From NCBI GenBank assembly GCA_001969505.1, contig LSSK01001135.1, forward strand, positions 1-34,003: DNA of 34,003 bases, written 5' to 3'. Shown in pieces: positions 8,479-18,958 of the stretch. The notes beneath the pieces are model-generated. The model did no database searches. It saw only the letters and a program-made list of their open reading frames with translations, and had not been told where the DNA came from. The translations under genes and the position numbers were made by a program. How positions within the stretch are numbered: position 1 is the first letter of the stretch; every line of letters starts with the position of its first letter. The stretch is from Zancudomyces culisetae (taxonomy: Eukaryota; Kickxellomycota; Harpellomycetes; Harpellales; Legeriomycetaceae).

Positions 8479-11171
8479 ATGACCACCAATGGTAGTAGTC
8501 AAATGATATAGACTTGTGCTTATTCAAATTTACACCGATTAATTTCCTCTCTTTTGTTGTTATTATTCTTATTAAACCATTCAGGTTCATAATCATATAA
8601 TTATTTATTCTAAAATCAAAATTTACACAACTTGGATAAATAAAGAAGTTGCATACCTGGCAAAGAAATGGATAGGTTTATCCCGCTGTATGACTGCCCC
8701 ACGCCTGCGCCTCTTCATTAAGATATATTTTTTTCGGTCTTTATTTGGTTTTCGATCTCTCATGCTTGACTTTTTCAGATATATATACCAACGTTTTTAC
8801 CATTATATTTTAAATTTTTCTTTAAAAAATACTATGGATTAGCATCAAAAGTGTGTAAACCTAGGTTATGCCATATTAGTAGGACAAGGGCTGTTTTCTT
8901 CAAATCGTGAAGAGTTATAAAGAAAAAAAAAGATAGCTATAACGGATGATGTAAGAACAAGCATCAAACGTAACGGGGGTTGAGCAGATAATACCACCAG
9001 ACATGTATGGGCTAGAATTAATTGATTTTTTTCTTGTTTGGAGAGTACACGCACAGTGCGTGTGTTTCGAGCCAAATAAACCTCAGAGATTTGGTAAATA
9101 GTATCCAGATGGAATATCAGTATATTTGTTGATCCTGTCAGAGTTATTAAAAATAATAGCTTGATAAGTGTTGTTTATATGAGCAGATAATAAGAAATAG
9201 TCTAAAAGTAGTAACCGAATCGAAAAATGGTATTCCATTCTACTCCACTTTCTGTTAGATATACTGTGACCAATGGTAGAATGTTGTGTGAGATGTGCAC
9301 TGAATGCACTTGGTACCACATCAGTCATAACCGCAGTTTGCCATAGTAGGTCATGTAAGTTGTATTTATGGAGAATAAACCTAATTTACAGCACGGTTGT
9401 GCAATAGGGTAATCATCGCAGAATTTATGTCATACCGGCGTTTATTCAAATTTACTACTCTTTTATGATGGTTTGGCTAGGGATTGTTCTTAAATCAAAA
9501 AATAGAATTATAGTAGATATATTTGAAAAGAATACAAAAATGTTGAATCAAATATATTACTATAGAAAGGCAGTCCGCTTATTAGTCTCAGTAAAATTGG
9601 AAATATAAATAGTTTAGTATAAAGCAATAGTGGGCGCGCAAGTAGAATCTATAGTCAAAGAAAATATAATTTATTGATTATTGGAGTAAACGCGAAGCTG
9701 ATAAAATAAACGGTTCAGCTTTTGATCAGGTTATGTGCTCGACCAAAGTAAATTCAAAGTTTACAACGACCCCACATATCTAATTCTTGACCTATTTATA
9801 TTGATTATTAAAAAAATGGAGAAAACAAAATTCAATACAATAGCAGAGGTAATGTCGCAAGAACAATGGGCGCTTAACACAAATAATATTCAATCCATGG
9901 TTATGAACTTCAAGTTTCAATTGTATGTATGTTTTTTTTTAACAAGAATGATGAATAAAAACGGACATCAAAACCGCCACACATTAGGCGAATTACTCAT
10001 TTTTCTTGAAATAAAAAGCACCGTTTGCAAAAGATCGAAACATTTCTAGTTTATTGCGGTTAGATTCACCAACACATTCGTCATTTTATTATTATCTTAT
10101 TTTTTTTTGTCTTTTTTAGCATTTTCATATTTCCATTCCCAAGATTTGCCCACCCAATGCCAAGATAAAAGGCAAGTGTACATATGAGCTTGAAAACAAT
10201 TTTATGCGTTTTGGTGTTTAGCTTGCAAACGCTTGGATTAGATGCAATGTAACCAATGGTTTTCGAATCAGAGATAATATTATTTTTTTCGCCAATTTTC
10301 AAACAATTTGGCCATTAAGATCATACCAAATTTATTCACCATTTGTAATTTACCAACAAGTTAACCACTACAAAAACCCGTGATAAACTGCATTTGGTGT
10401 TTTATCTGCGAAAAATGTTACTATCACCCTGCTTTGACTTCACAATTAGCGTCAATGATTGGAAAAAACAAACCAATTACCCTTAAGTTTTGTACCACAC
10501 ACACCAGCAGTAATTATCCAGAAAGCTCAAATTTTCATCCAAATTTCGCGCCAATTGGTTTTTGAGATTCGGTGTTGGGTTCGGAAGTAAACAAGTGTGA
10601 TGATACTTTTATTGGGAGGGGAAAACTGGCGAGGTCAAATTCCAGGTTGGTGCAGGGTAAATTGTCAAATTTGGTCAAATGATAGATATATTATTGTGCT
10701 GAAAGAAAAAAGAACAAAAAAAACTATAGAGTAGAAAAAGAAGAGCTGTATTTATACTTAAAACACAGACGAGTATACCACACAAAGATAGTCAGTATAC
10801 TAGTAGGTCATTTATCCCCGACCACTCACATTTTTTTACGGAAAAAAGGGGAAAATAGAACGGGGTTCGATTCAGGATTTTTTTAAACGTGTTGTATATG
10901 ACTGATTGAAAAATTCCAATTAATAAGTAGAAATACAAAGATTTAAGTCGATCAATTCCATTTCAATCAACTAGCGCCTTTTGGGCCTGACTTGCTTTTG
11001 ACTAAAAGAAAATATAACAAGAAATAGCATTGGACTGACAAAATAAGCTTCGACCTATTTGATAAAGCAACGAAATAAAGGATAGTATCGTATAGTAACA
11101 AATTGAAAAAACGAGCAATTAACAGGTTTACAACAAGGGAAAAGCTTTATGAATTGAGGTAAAATTTTACA
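8479..11171. other. Long intergenic region, no supported gene
   Basis: This is about 2.7 kb of AT-rich sequence between the subtilase and the RhoGEF. The longest open frame is 104 codons (9735-10049, plus strand). It is Lys/Asn/Ile-rich as expected by chance, without a motif or splice structure. A tRNA B-box-like string near 10865 was checked and does not fold into a T-arm. The right end presumably carries the RhoGEF promoter and 5' leader. Confidence 0.6.
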
Positions 11172-14100
11172 ATGAGCACAAGGAGGAAAAAGACAATCAA
11201 AAGATATGTTGATCCAAGGTTACATTCGCATTTCTATAGCCAAATGTCCCGTACACCAACGCTAGTATTAAATAAGGCATTTGGAAAAAGGGAGTATGAA
11301 AGTGATGAAGAGTACGAATATATTGATGGAAGTTCTGATGAGAACACGCAGCAGGAGATAGAGTTGAACTCTGGACGTGCTTCTGATACCATCGATGCCG
11401 TTGATGTAGAAAGTATATCGGTGGGTGTGGATATAAAAAGCAAAAGACCGTCTTTAAAGGTAGTTGCAGACCCAGTTGATACTGAGGAGGCAGATAAAAA
11501 CTATTCAAAGGTAGGCCAAAAACCCAAAAATACAGGCGAGGGTCTGAACATTGCTGAGGTTATTACCGATGTAAGTGAAGAGGAGGATTTTTTCAAAACA
11601 ATTACATCGGATAAACAGTGGTTATCTGACAGTGCTGAACTGAAAAATGAATACGCAACAAAAAGAGAGAAGCGCGAAAGTAAGGTTGAGGTAGGAGTCA
11701 CACCGAATAATTTGGATAGCCTGTGTGAAATACAAACAACGGAATGTGAGTCAGGTGATAGAAACCATTTGGAAAATTATGATCAAAACCTACAGAAAAA
11801 TGATGAATTGCAACCATACAGCTGTAGAAGGGTAGAACAGGTGGAGCAAATCAGTTCGGAGCCGGTGGCTATTCCTAACGACGTTGAAGTGGGAGAGGTT
11901 GCGCCTATACTTGAAAATCTAGGTGTTGAGAATGTACCTGGTGCTGGTGAGCTACAAGATGAACGTTTAAGTACAGTTAAAGATGACATAGATTTAAACC
12001 CAGTTACCTGGGATGATGTAGGTAGTAAAACAATGCCAACTAAGTCACACTCTACATTTTTTTCGCTTAGAGGTGAGAGAAGACCTCTTCCAAGCATCCC
12101 CAACAGTGATAGTAAAAGAATCAATCAGGAGATGCGAGGTGGCTCAGCACCTATACTACAAGACGCAGAAAATACAATATCACCCACAACCAGCGCCGAA
12201 TTTAGGAGTACTAGAGTTCCTGGTTCTGGCTACAAACGCAGACCGCTACCTGATATCCCAAAACTAAAAAAAGAAGACACTGAGAAAATGCAGCTACGTG
12301 GTAAACCTTCACTTATAGATGACTTGGAGCTAGACGATCAGAAAAAACACGGAAAGAAATTAAACAGTGCAGGCGAAACTGAAATGTTTCACAAAGAAAA
12401 AGATCCAATAGCCAATAATTTTGAAAAATCGAAAGAAATGAAGCATTCCAACTTAATGTATGATGGAAAAATAGCTATGGAAGTTAATAATGTTACTAGG
12501 CTAGAGGATAGCTCCCGTGGTGGTTCTGTTCAAGGAAAATCAAAGCTACAGAATGTAATCAGCGAAAGGGAAGGCGATACGGGTCGAAATAAACGCTCAA
12601 AGGAAACAAAACCACCAATCCCAAAAAAACCGCGACCTGTTATAAGACTTGGAAGCTATATCAAGAAGTTCACTGCGTTGGAGAGGGGCTCATCAGATAG
12701 TGATAAGGATGGTTCTAACAGTGACGAAGATGTTAAGCCCTTGGCGAAACCGGCGGAAAAAAAGCAGAAAGACTCGGATGGCACACGAAGTGAAGGGGTG
12801 CGTGGGAAGTTTGAAAGGAAAAGAAGGGTGAAGGGACCAAGGAATCCACCCCCAATTCCTAAATCGAGAAGTTCGTTGGGAATACCGCCGATTGACTTGA
12901 AATTCAAGGGTTTGAAACTTAAGAGTAAGAAAAATGAACAAGACGGTAGTGATTATAAAAATGATAGTAAAGGGAAGGCTTCGTTGTTTGAATACAGAAG
13001 TCAAATGCTTAATATTCTTGTTAATACAACAGAAGATCTGTGTAACAATTTTGTACAAAATGAAAAGAAAGAACACTCGAGTAAACAGGAGCCCGGGGCC
13101 GGGGGGATAGCAGCAAAAGTTATCAATAAGACCGTTCCATTTTATTTTTTTACTAACACAAGAACAAACAAGAGGATAGACGGACCTAGAGAGAACCAAG
13201 AACTTTTGGAAAATAAGAGTGTTGGGGCTGCTGTGAATTTGAATACTAACGATATAGTTAATGTAGAAAAGCATGAGAAAAATCAAAGAGAGAAGGGTTG
13301 TGGTGATTTGGGTACGGAGTCTTCTGGCGAGGCATTAGCATTGCCTGAAACAATTGTTGATAAAAGCAACGAGATTGAAAAACGAGTGTCAGAGCATTCA
13401 AGTAAGATTCATATGGATTCTTGTAACGAAAAAAAAGAAAGAGAGATTCAGTCAACGCTGGATATACTTTGTACAGCCAGTAAGGATAGAGTGGGTACGA
13501 GAACAAGCCGAAATTCCGGTGTTTTTGAAGAACAGGGATTGAACACTCGGCAGGGGCAGAGGCAAAGGAAGGTCGGAGAAAGTAAACCCACTATAAATGT
13601 TGAAACCGATGGAGGACCAGTGATAAATACTGAGGCTAAGAGTTTGAGCAAAGGTCGAAGAAGGGAATTAAAACGTGCTACGACTACAACTGTAGTTAGA
13701 CCGAAAGTGATACCTAACATTGTGCCTTTACATAGACAAAAGAGTATGGATGATATTAAAATGTATCGGGCAAAGGGTATCAACTTGGAAGAAATTAAAC
13801 AAGTAAAAAAGAAAATATTGGAACAACAGATGAATGAACTGAATACTAGCGGAAAACTACAGGGAAGAGAAAAGGAGGAGGGAGAAGCTGGGGTAGAAGT
13901 GTTTGGAGAGAGAATACGAACAGTAAACCAAGTGGCGGGGAAACGACACTCTTGGGATGGATCAGTTAAAAAAAAAAGTGGAGTAATAGTGGGTGAGGAA
14001 GTAGCACAGGAATGTTTTACAAGTGCTGGTATTCACGATGAAAAGCGAAATCAACTGCCTGAAGAGCAAAACTATAAACAAAGACAGGGACAGGGAAAAG

Positions 14101-16433
14101 AACAAGTACAAGATCAGGATCAGGATCAGGATCAGGATCAGATACAAGAGCAAGACAAAGAAAAAGAAAAAGAAAAAGAAAAAGAAAAACAGATGCAAAA
14201 AGAAGAGGATACAAACAAGGCTGCAAACGAATGGAATACCAAGGAAATTATGCGAATGCGAAGAAGAAAAGAAGCCATTCTGGAACTGTATCATACAGAG
14301 GTGTCATTTGCACAGGATATCGGGTTGCTTATTGAGCTGTTTTATATTCCTATTTCAAAACTAGAAGAGCCACAAATAGTGGATGCGATATTTGGAAACA
14401 TCAATGAAATATCGGTAATTAGTGCAAGGATTTGCAGCACGCTGGAAACTTTACTTTTGCCACTATTTACCATAGACGAAAGCGGTACACAGAGGGAATA
14501 TATTGGGTTTGATTACAGAAATTCAGTTGGTACAAATTCACGAATTTCAAATTCAACCTCAGGTAATAGTAAGAAATCAATTGATTCTTCACCAATATCA
14601 CCTGGTGACTACAATCGCGGGAACAGTTTTCCAATAACTAGGCTTGCAAGTAATGGCAGGGAAGTTGGCAGTGGGAGGAAAGAAGGGCATGCTAATGACA
14701 AATCAAAGCGGAAAACAGTGACGGGTTTGGAATCATCAGCATCTAACGCAAGGGGATTCGGTTCTAAACACAAAAGCACAATGTGTTTGAATGATGAAGC
14801 TGTGTGGTCGAACGACTATAAAGGAGGGATAAGAGTTCACCCAGCATTTACACCTGATTTCAAGCCTAAGCGATTTACACCAGCCATTGAAATGCCGAAA
14901 CTACTTGAAATGGATTCCCAAGCTGCTCATAAAAAATCGCTGGATGAAACGGTGTATTTAGCCAGCAAGGATAAAGTATTGGATTTGGCGGAGCAAGGTA
15001 AAACCGAAGAGAAAAAAAATAGTCCGGATTCTGTAATGAGCGGAAGAGAAGCGTCTAGCGAGTCGATTATATTGGACTTAGTCGATTCACTGCAGGTTGG
15101 AAGCACGCTGAGTGAAATGTTAAGAGATATTACAGAGGCATATACAGTCTATTCTGCAAACTATCCAAAAGCACTTTTGTATTTGACAAATTTGAGAAAA
15201 CTAAACTCCAAACTTACAAAGAAAGTCATAAGAGGAAATTATTCTGAGGGAATGGGTAGCATTTCATCAGTGATTGGGCTGGTGGGTGGTGTTGGTGGAA
15301 TTGGAGGAAATACTGGTACCAGTAGTGGTAATACTGGTAATTACAACAATAATAGTGGTAATAAAAACGGCAATATAAACTTGCAAGTATCAGAAATCAT
15401 AAAAGCTGGAGAAAAGGACAGGCGGATGAGACGGCTAGAACTGAGTGCATTTCTATTGACGCCAATCCAGCGACTAACAAGGTATCCGCTTTTGTTCAGA
15501 AGTATTTTACGATACACTCGAAAGCATAATGATCCAGACGAAAAGGATGAAGTCGCAGTTGGCGATAACGAAGATTATTTTGCGATATCGCAGGCAATTA
15601 TGGGTTTGGAAGAGATTGTGACACAGGTGAACAACCGAGCTGCCAAAAGGGCGTCTGATTATGTGATGGAGGAGTTACAAGAGCGACTGTACAACATTGT
15701 GAGTAGTGTATTTATCAAGGACTGCTTTATTGGACCAACATTGGTGATGGGTCAACGGAGATTGATAATGGAAGGTCAGTTAACAAAGGTATATAGCCGG
15801 AGAATGCTATACTTGTTTTTGTTTAATGATATGTTGATGGTAACAACCATGTCGATCCCCTCATCTTCTCCCTCCTTGTCAGTGACAAATAGTCTTATTA
15901 CTGGAGGAGGAGGTAGTAGCATTAATGGTATTAATACTGGAGGTGTTGGCGTTGGTGTTGGTAGTGGTAGTGGTAGCGGTAGTGGTGGAGGTAGTGGTAC
16001 TCAACCTCGTAAAGGAGGACCCGTGTACTCGTTATACTATCCAATAATAGAACCATGTGATTATGTGGTACAGAACATTTCGGCTTCATTTGGTAGTAAA
16101 GACAGAGTTGGAAATAGCAGCAGCAAAATCAACAATATTAGTAATAACAATGTCAGTAGTAGCAGTGTTGCTGGAAATGGACTAGGAGGAGGCAATAATG
16201 AAAGTTCATCATCTTCGTACCTAATCTCACTATACCTTGTAAAACTGCAGAAACAAGTATACTTGAAATCGTATAACCGCGAAAATGCCAAAAACTGGGT
16301 CAATGCGCTGCGCAAGGCCTCCGATGATCACTACAATGCGGTTTGTCAATCGCTTCGGGATGGAGTACATGTTGGATTTAGAAATAGTATTATGTCTTGT
16401 GAAATGCGAGAAAAGTATATAAATAGATATTAA
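11172..16433 (+). CDS. Rho-family guanine nucleotide exchange factor (DH-PH)
   Basis: This intronless gene encodes 1753 residues. The first ~1000 residues are charged and probably disordered. They carry four proline motifs that look like SH3 ligands: RRPLPSIP (about 302), RRPLPDIP (about 355), KPPIPKKPRP (about 479) and RNPPPIPK (about 556). A Gln/Asp then Lys/Glu repeat follows (about 980-1007). The DH domain starts at RRRKEAILELYHTEVSFAQDI (about 1025). It continues after a ~200-residue insert at about 1306, and its conserved third region LLTPIQRLTRYPLLFRSIL lies near 1425. A PH domain follows, from LIMEGQLTKV (about 1530) to KNWVNALRKA (about 1705), interrupted by Gly- and Ser-rich inserts. 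DH-PH proteins load GTP on Rho/Cdc42-type GTPases and steer polarity, wall synthesis and actin. I see no CNH, BAR or CH domain, so it is not a plain Rom2- or Cdc24-type protein. Confidence 0.93.
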   Translation: MSTRRKKTIKRYVDPRLHSHFYSQMSRTPTLVLNKAFGKREYESDEEYEYIDGSSDENTQQEIELNSGRASDTIDAVDVESISVGVDIKSKRPSLKVVADPVDTEEADKNYSKVGQKPKNTGEGLNIAEVITDVSEEEDFFKTITSDKQWLSDSAELKNEYATKREKRESKVEVGVTPNNLDSLCEIQTTECESGDRNHLENYDQNLQKNDELQPYSCRRVEQVEQISSEPVAIPNDVEVGEVAPILENLGVENVPGAGELQDERLSTVKDDIDLNPVTWDDVGSKTMPTKSHSTFFSLRGERRPLPSIPNSDSKRINQEMRGGSAPILQDAENTISPTTSAEFRSTRVPGSGYKRRPLPDIPKLKKEDTEKMQLRGKPSLIDDLELDDQKKHGKKLNSAGETEMFHKEKDPIANNFEKSKEMKHSNLMYDGKIAMEVNNVTRLEDSSRGGSVQGKSKLQNVISEREGDTGRNKRSKETKPPIPKKPRPVIRLGSYIKKFTALERGSSDSDKDGSNSDEDVKPLAKPAEKKQKDSDGTRSEGVRGKFERKRRVKGPRNPPPIPKSRSSLGIPPIDLKFKGLKLKSKKNEQDGSDYKNDSKGKASLFEYRSQMLNILVNTTEDLCNNFVQNEKKEHSSKQEPGAGGIAAKVINKTVPFYFFTNTRTNKRIDGPRENQELLENKSVGAAVNLNTNDIVNVEKHEKNQREKGCGDLGTESSGEALALPETIVDKSNEIEKRVSEHSSKIHMDSCNEKKEREIQSTLDILCTASKDRVGTRTSRNSGVFEEQGLNTRQGQRQRKVGESKPTINVETDGGPVINTEAKSLSKGRRRELKRATTTTVVRPKVIPNIVPLHRQKSMDDIKMYRAKGINLEEIKQVKKKILEQQMNELNTSGKLQGREKEEGEAGVEVFGERIRTVNQVAGKRHSWDGSVKKKSGVIVGEEVAQECFTSAGIHDEKRNQLPEEQNYKQRQGQGKEQVQDQDQDQDQDQIQEQDKEKEKEKEKEKQMQKEEDTNKAANEWNTKEIMRMRRRKEAILELYHTEVSFAQDIGLLIELFYIPISKLEEPQIVDAIFGNINEISVISARICSTLETLLLPLFTIDESGTQREYIGFDYRNSVGTNSRISNSTSGNSKKSIDSSPISPGDYNRGNSFPITRLASNGREVGSGRKEGHANDKSKRKTVTGLESSASNARGFGSKHKSTMCLNDEAVWSNDYKGGIRVHPAFTPDFKPKRFTPAIEMPKLLEMDSQAAHKKSLDETVYLASKDKVLDLAEQGKTEEKKNSPDSVMSGREASSESIILDLVDSLQVGSTLSEMLRDITEAYTVYSANYPKALLYLTNLRKLNSKLTKKVIRGNYSEGMGSISSVIGLVGGVGGIGGNTGTSSGNTGNYNNNSGNKNGNINLQVSEIIKAGEKDRRMRRLELSAFLLTPIQRLTRYPLLFRSILRYTRKHNDPDEKDEVAVGDNEDYFAISQAIMGLEEIVTQVNNRAAKRASDYVMEELQERLYNIVSSVFIKDCFIGPTLVMGQRRLIMEGQLTKVYSRRMLYLFLFNDMLMVTTMSIPSSSPSLSVTNSLITGGGGSSINGINTGGVGVGVGSGSGSGSGGGSGTQPRKGGPVYSLYYPIIEPCDYVVQNISASFGSKDRVGNSSSKINNISNNNVSSSSVAGNGLGGGNNESSSSSYLISLYLVKLQKQVYLKSYNRENAKNWVNALRKASDDHYNAVCQSLRDGVHVGFRNSIMSCEMREKYINRY
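14112..14190 (+). repeat. In-frame hexanucleotide repeats in the RhoGEF
   Basis: Five exact copies of GATCAG (14112-14141) are followed, after a short gap, by AAAGAA-type units. They encode alternating Gln-Asp and then Lys-Glu. The hexamer period keeps the frame, so copy number can vary without breaking the protein. Confidence 0.9.
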
Positions 16434-16560
16434 TTAATCTCTTCTTTTTATTTTGTAAAATTATTTTGGTTTATAAATATTTGTTTAGCGATATAATTTA
16501 GATATATACTATGTATATCAATATTAAAAGTATTTTAGGAAAAGAAATTAAAACAAACAG

Positions 16561-16593
16561 GAAGAAAAGAAAAGAAAAGAAAAGGGAAAAAAA
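16561..16593. repeat. AAAAG-type purine tract between converging genes
   Basis: A short run of about four AAAAG units sits just beyond the HBS1 stop, in the 160-bp spacer where RhoGEF and HBS1 converge. The spacer must hold both 3' ends. Confidence 0.7.
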
Positions 16594-18923
16594 CTAAATG
16601 TACAAGCCAGTAACAACCCCTGTGGCCAAACACTCGTTGTTTTTGAATAACGTAAATCTTCCCATGCAATTGTTGCAAGTTCTGTACAAATCAAGCAAAA
16701 TTGGGTGAGAAAGATGGTTTTGTTGGGTTATGTTGTGATGGTTATTGGTATCTGGTCCAGGACCGCTAGAATCAACCAAGAGTTTGATTTCTACAGACTT
16801 TGTGGGTAATAGTAGGTCACCACCACCGCTACTAGTACCTTTAGAAGACCTTCCGGAGACAACAAAAGTGGGTTGCTGCTTAGGTCCAATCCTTTTGATG
16901 ACAGCAGGAACAGTAGTGTTGTAGGCATGGAACATTACATTGAGACCTTTGGTCAAAATGCAATTGTTGTTGAATACAGTGACATCCGCTATCAGTCTAT
17001 TTGTTGGGAATATAATATCGGCGATGTTTACAGAGCCACTAGGAAGATTCGTGTTGGCTACAAGACTGTCATATGAAGCTAAGAATGACCCAACCCGATA
17101 GTTGTTAATATCAATACCTGTCAAGTTCAGCGTAACCATATCACCAGCAACTGCCCACAAATAATCGTTTCCATCATTACTATCACCACCATTGTTATCG
17201 CCGTCACCAAGAGATGAAACCAGCAGCGAATCGTGGTATAGATACTTGACAGAAGCAACCTCCAATTTGACAGCAGATGAGGCAGCACTAGCAGAAGTAG
17301 TGGTATGACCGTGTGTCAGGGTTGAAGATCCAGCGTTTGTGAGAGTATGAGTCGAAATGGGAATTGAAATCAACCTATCACCCACTTGTACGCTTCCTTG
17401 AACAACTCTACCGCTAACACTAACAGAAGTACTGGAGCCATGGCCACTGTCCTTGTAATAATCGTTTATAAGGATTCGAAGTGGTTTATCGATATCACCA
17501 CGATCAGGTAAGGGAACAGAGTCCAGTGCTTCGATTAAACTAAGCTGTCGTTTCTGATTATCTTCATCTTGCATTTCATCAACACTAACACTATTGGCAT
17601 TGGCATTGGCATTGACATTGCCGTTATCGTTGTTATACCATTCAGAAAAAGTTAGCAACGAAGGTGATTGAGCATTTTTGTCTATACGTTTGACCAGATT
17701 TACACCAGTCATCCCAGAAACTGGTACAAAACGAATCTTTTGCATGTCAAATCCATTGGTGATAAAAAAGTCGGTCATTTGCTGGATAATAAACTTAAAC
17801 CTGTCGACTGACCAATCACAATTTTCCATCTTGTTGACAGCAACAATGATGTTTTCAACACCAAAGCTCTTTACCAACATGGCGTGATCCTTAGTGGTTG
17901 AAGTTGAAGCTAGTGTTTGTGTGTGCGTGTGCTTCTGTGCCGAGTGGTGTTTACTGCTAGTACTGTTCGCTATGTTTTCAAAAAAGCCCGTTTCAAATTC
18001 ACCCTTGCTGGAATCAACCACAAGAATGGCTACATCGGCTTGTGACGCACCATTAATCATGTTGGATAGAAAATCACGATGGCCTGGTGCATCCATCAGC
18101 GTAAATGTTCGGTTGGCTGTCCGAAAGCTGTTGGTTGAAATGTCGATAGTTACCCCACGCTCCCGCTCCATATCCGTCTGATCAAGCACCCAGGCATACG
18201 CAAATGTCTTCTTGCCAATCTTTTCTGATTCCTTTTCGTACTTTCTCATTATTCGCTCGTTTACTTGCCCTCTTTCATATAGCAATCGCCCCATCAGCGT
18301 ACTTTTTCCTGAATCCACGTGTCCAACAACCACCAAATTCATATTGTGGTCGATTTCTCTCCGCTTTGCGTACTCCGCCTTTACATCTATTTTTTTCTTT
18401 CCCTTGGATATACTTCCTCTTCCTTTGTCGTCTCGAATGCTCAATGATGCCAAATCTTTATTTTAAAATATATTAGACTTCATTTTCACAAAATATTCAT
18501 CTTTTTACTTAACTAACTTTTGTACTAGAATGTAATTTACCCTTACCAATACCACTCGCCTTCCTGTCGCTGCCCTTGCTTTGAGCCGCAAAGACAACAT
18601 CATCAGGACTTGGTGTATCAAACCCAAACGCCTTAACATCGCCACCATCTCCGCTAACCACTCCTCCTTTACCTTTCCCTCCCTTTGGTTTTAAAGTAAC
18701 TTTGTTTCCACCCTTTGTCTTGTTAGCTACGCCTATTTCAATATTTAAAATTCCCACGTCAATAATTTTTTTAGTTTTAGATTCTGTGGTGGCTTTGGTG
18801 TTAATCTTGGCTTTGAGGTTGGGCTTGAGTTTAGGAATGAGTTTGATACTGGCTTTGATATTGGTATTGATATTGGTATGTTTTTCAGTTTTGTTCTCAT
18901 CAAGTTGCTGTTGTTGTTGCTGT

Positions 18924-18958
<35 letters not shown>

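Noticed and set aside
8866-9328. Two short minus-strand frames (69 and 81 codons)
   Set aside because: No ATG context, motif or linkage supports them; chance frames are common in this 2.7-kb spacer.
9735-10049. 104-codon plus-strand frame between the subtilase and the RhoGEF
   Set aside because: Lys/Asn/Ile-rich composition expected of AT-rich noncoding DNA; no motif, splice signal or relative recognised.
10850-10890. tRNA-like B-box string GGTTCGATTC
   Set aside because: The flanking bases do not pair into a T-arm, and no A-box, anticodon arm or acceptor stem is found upstream.
12693-13286. 197-codon minus-strand frame inside the RhoGEF
   Set aside because: It lies wholly antisense to a well-supported DH-PH protein and has no domain of its own.
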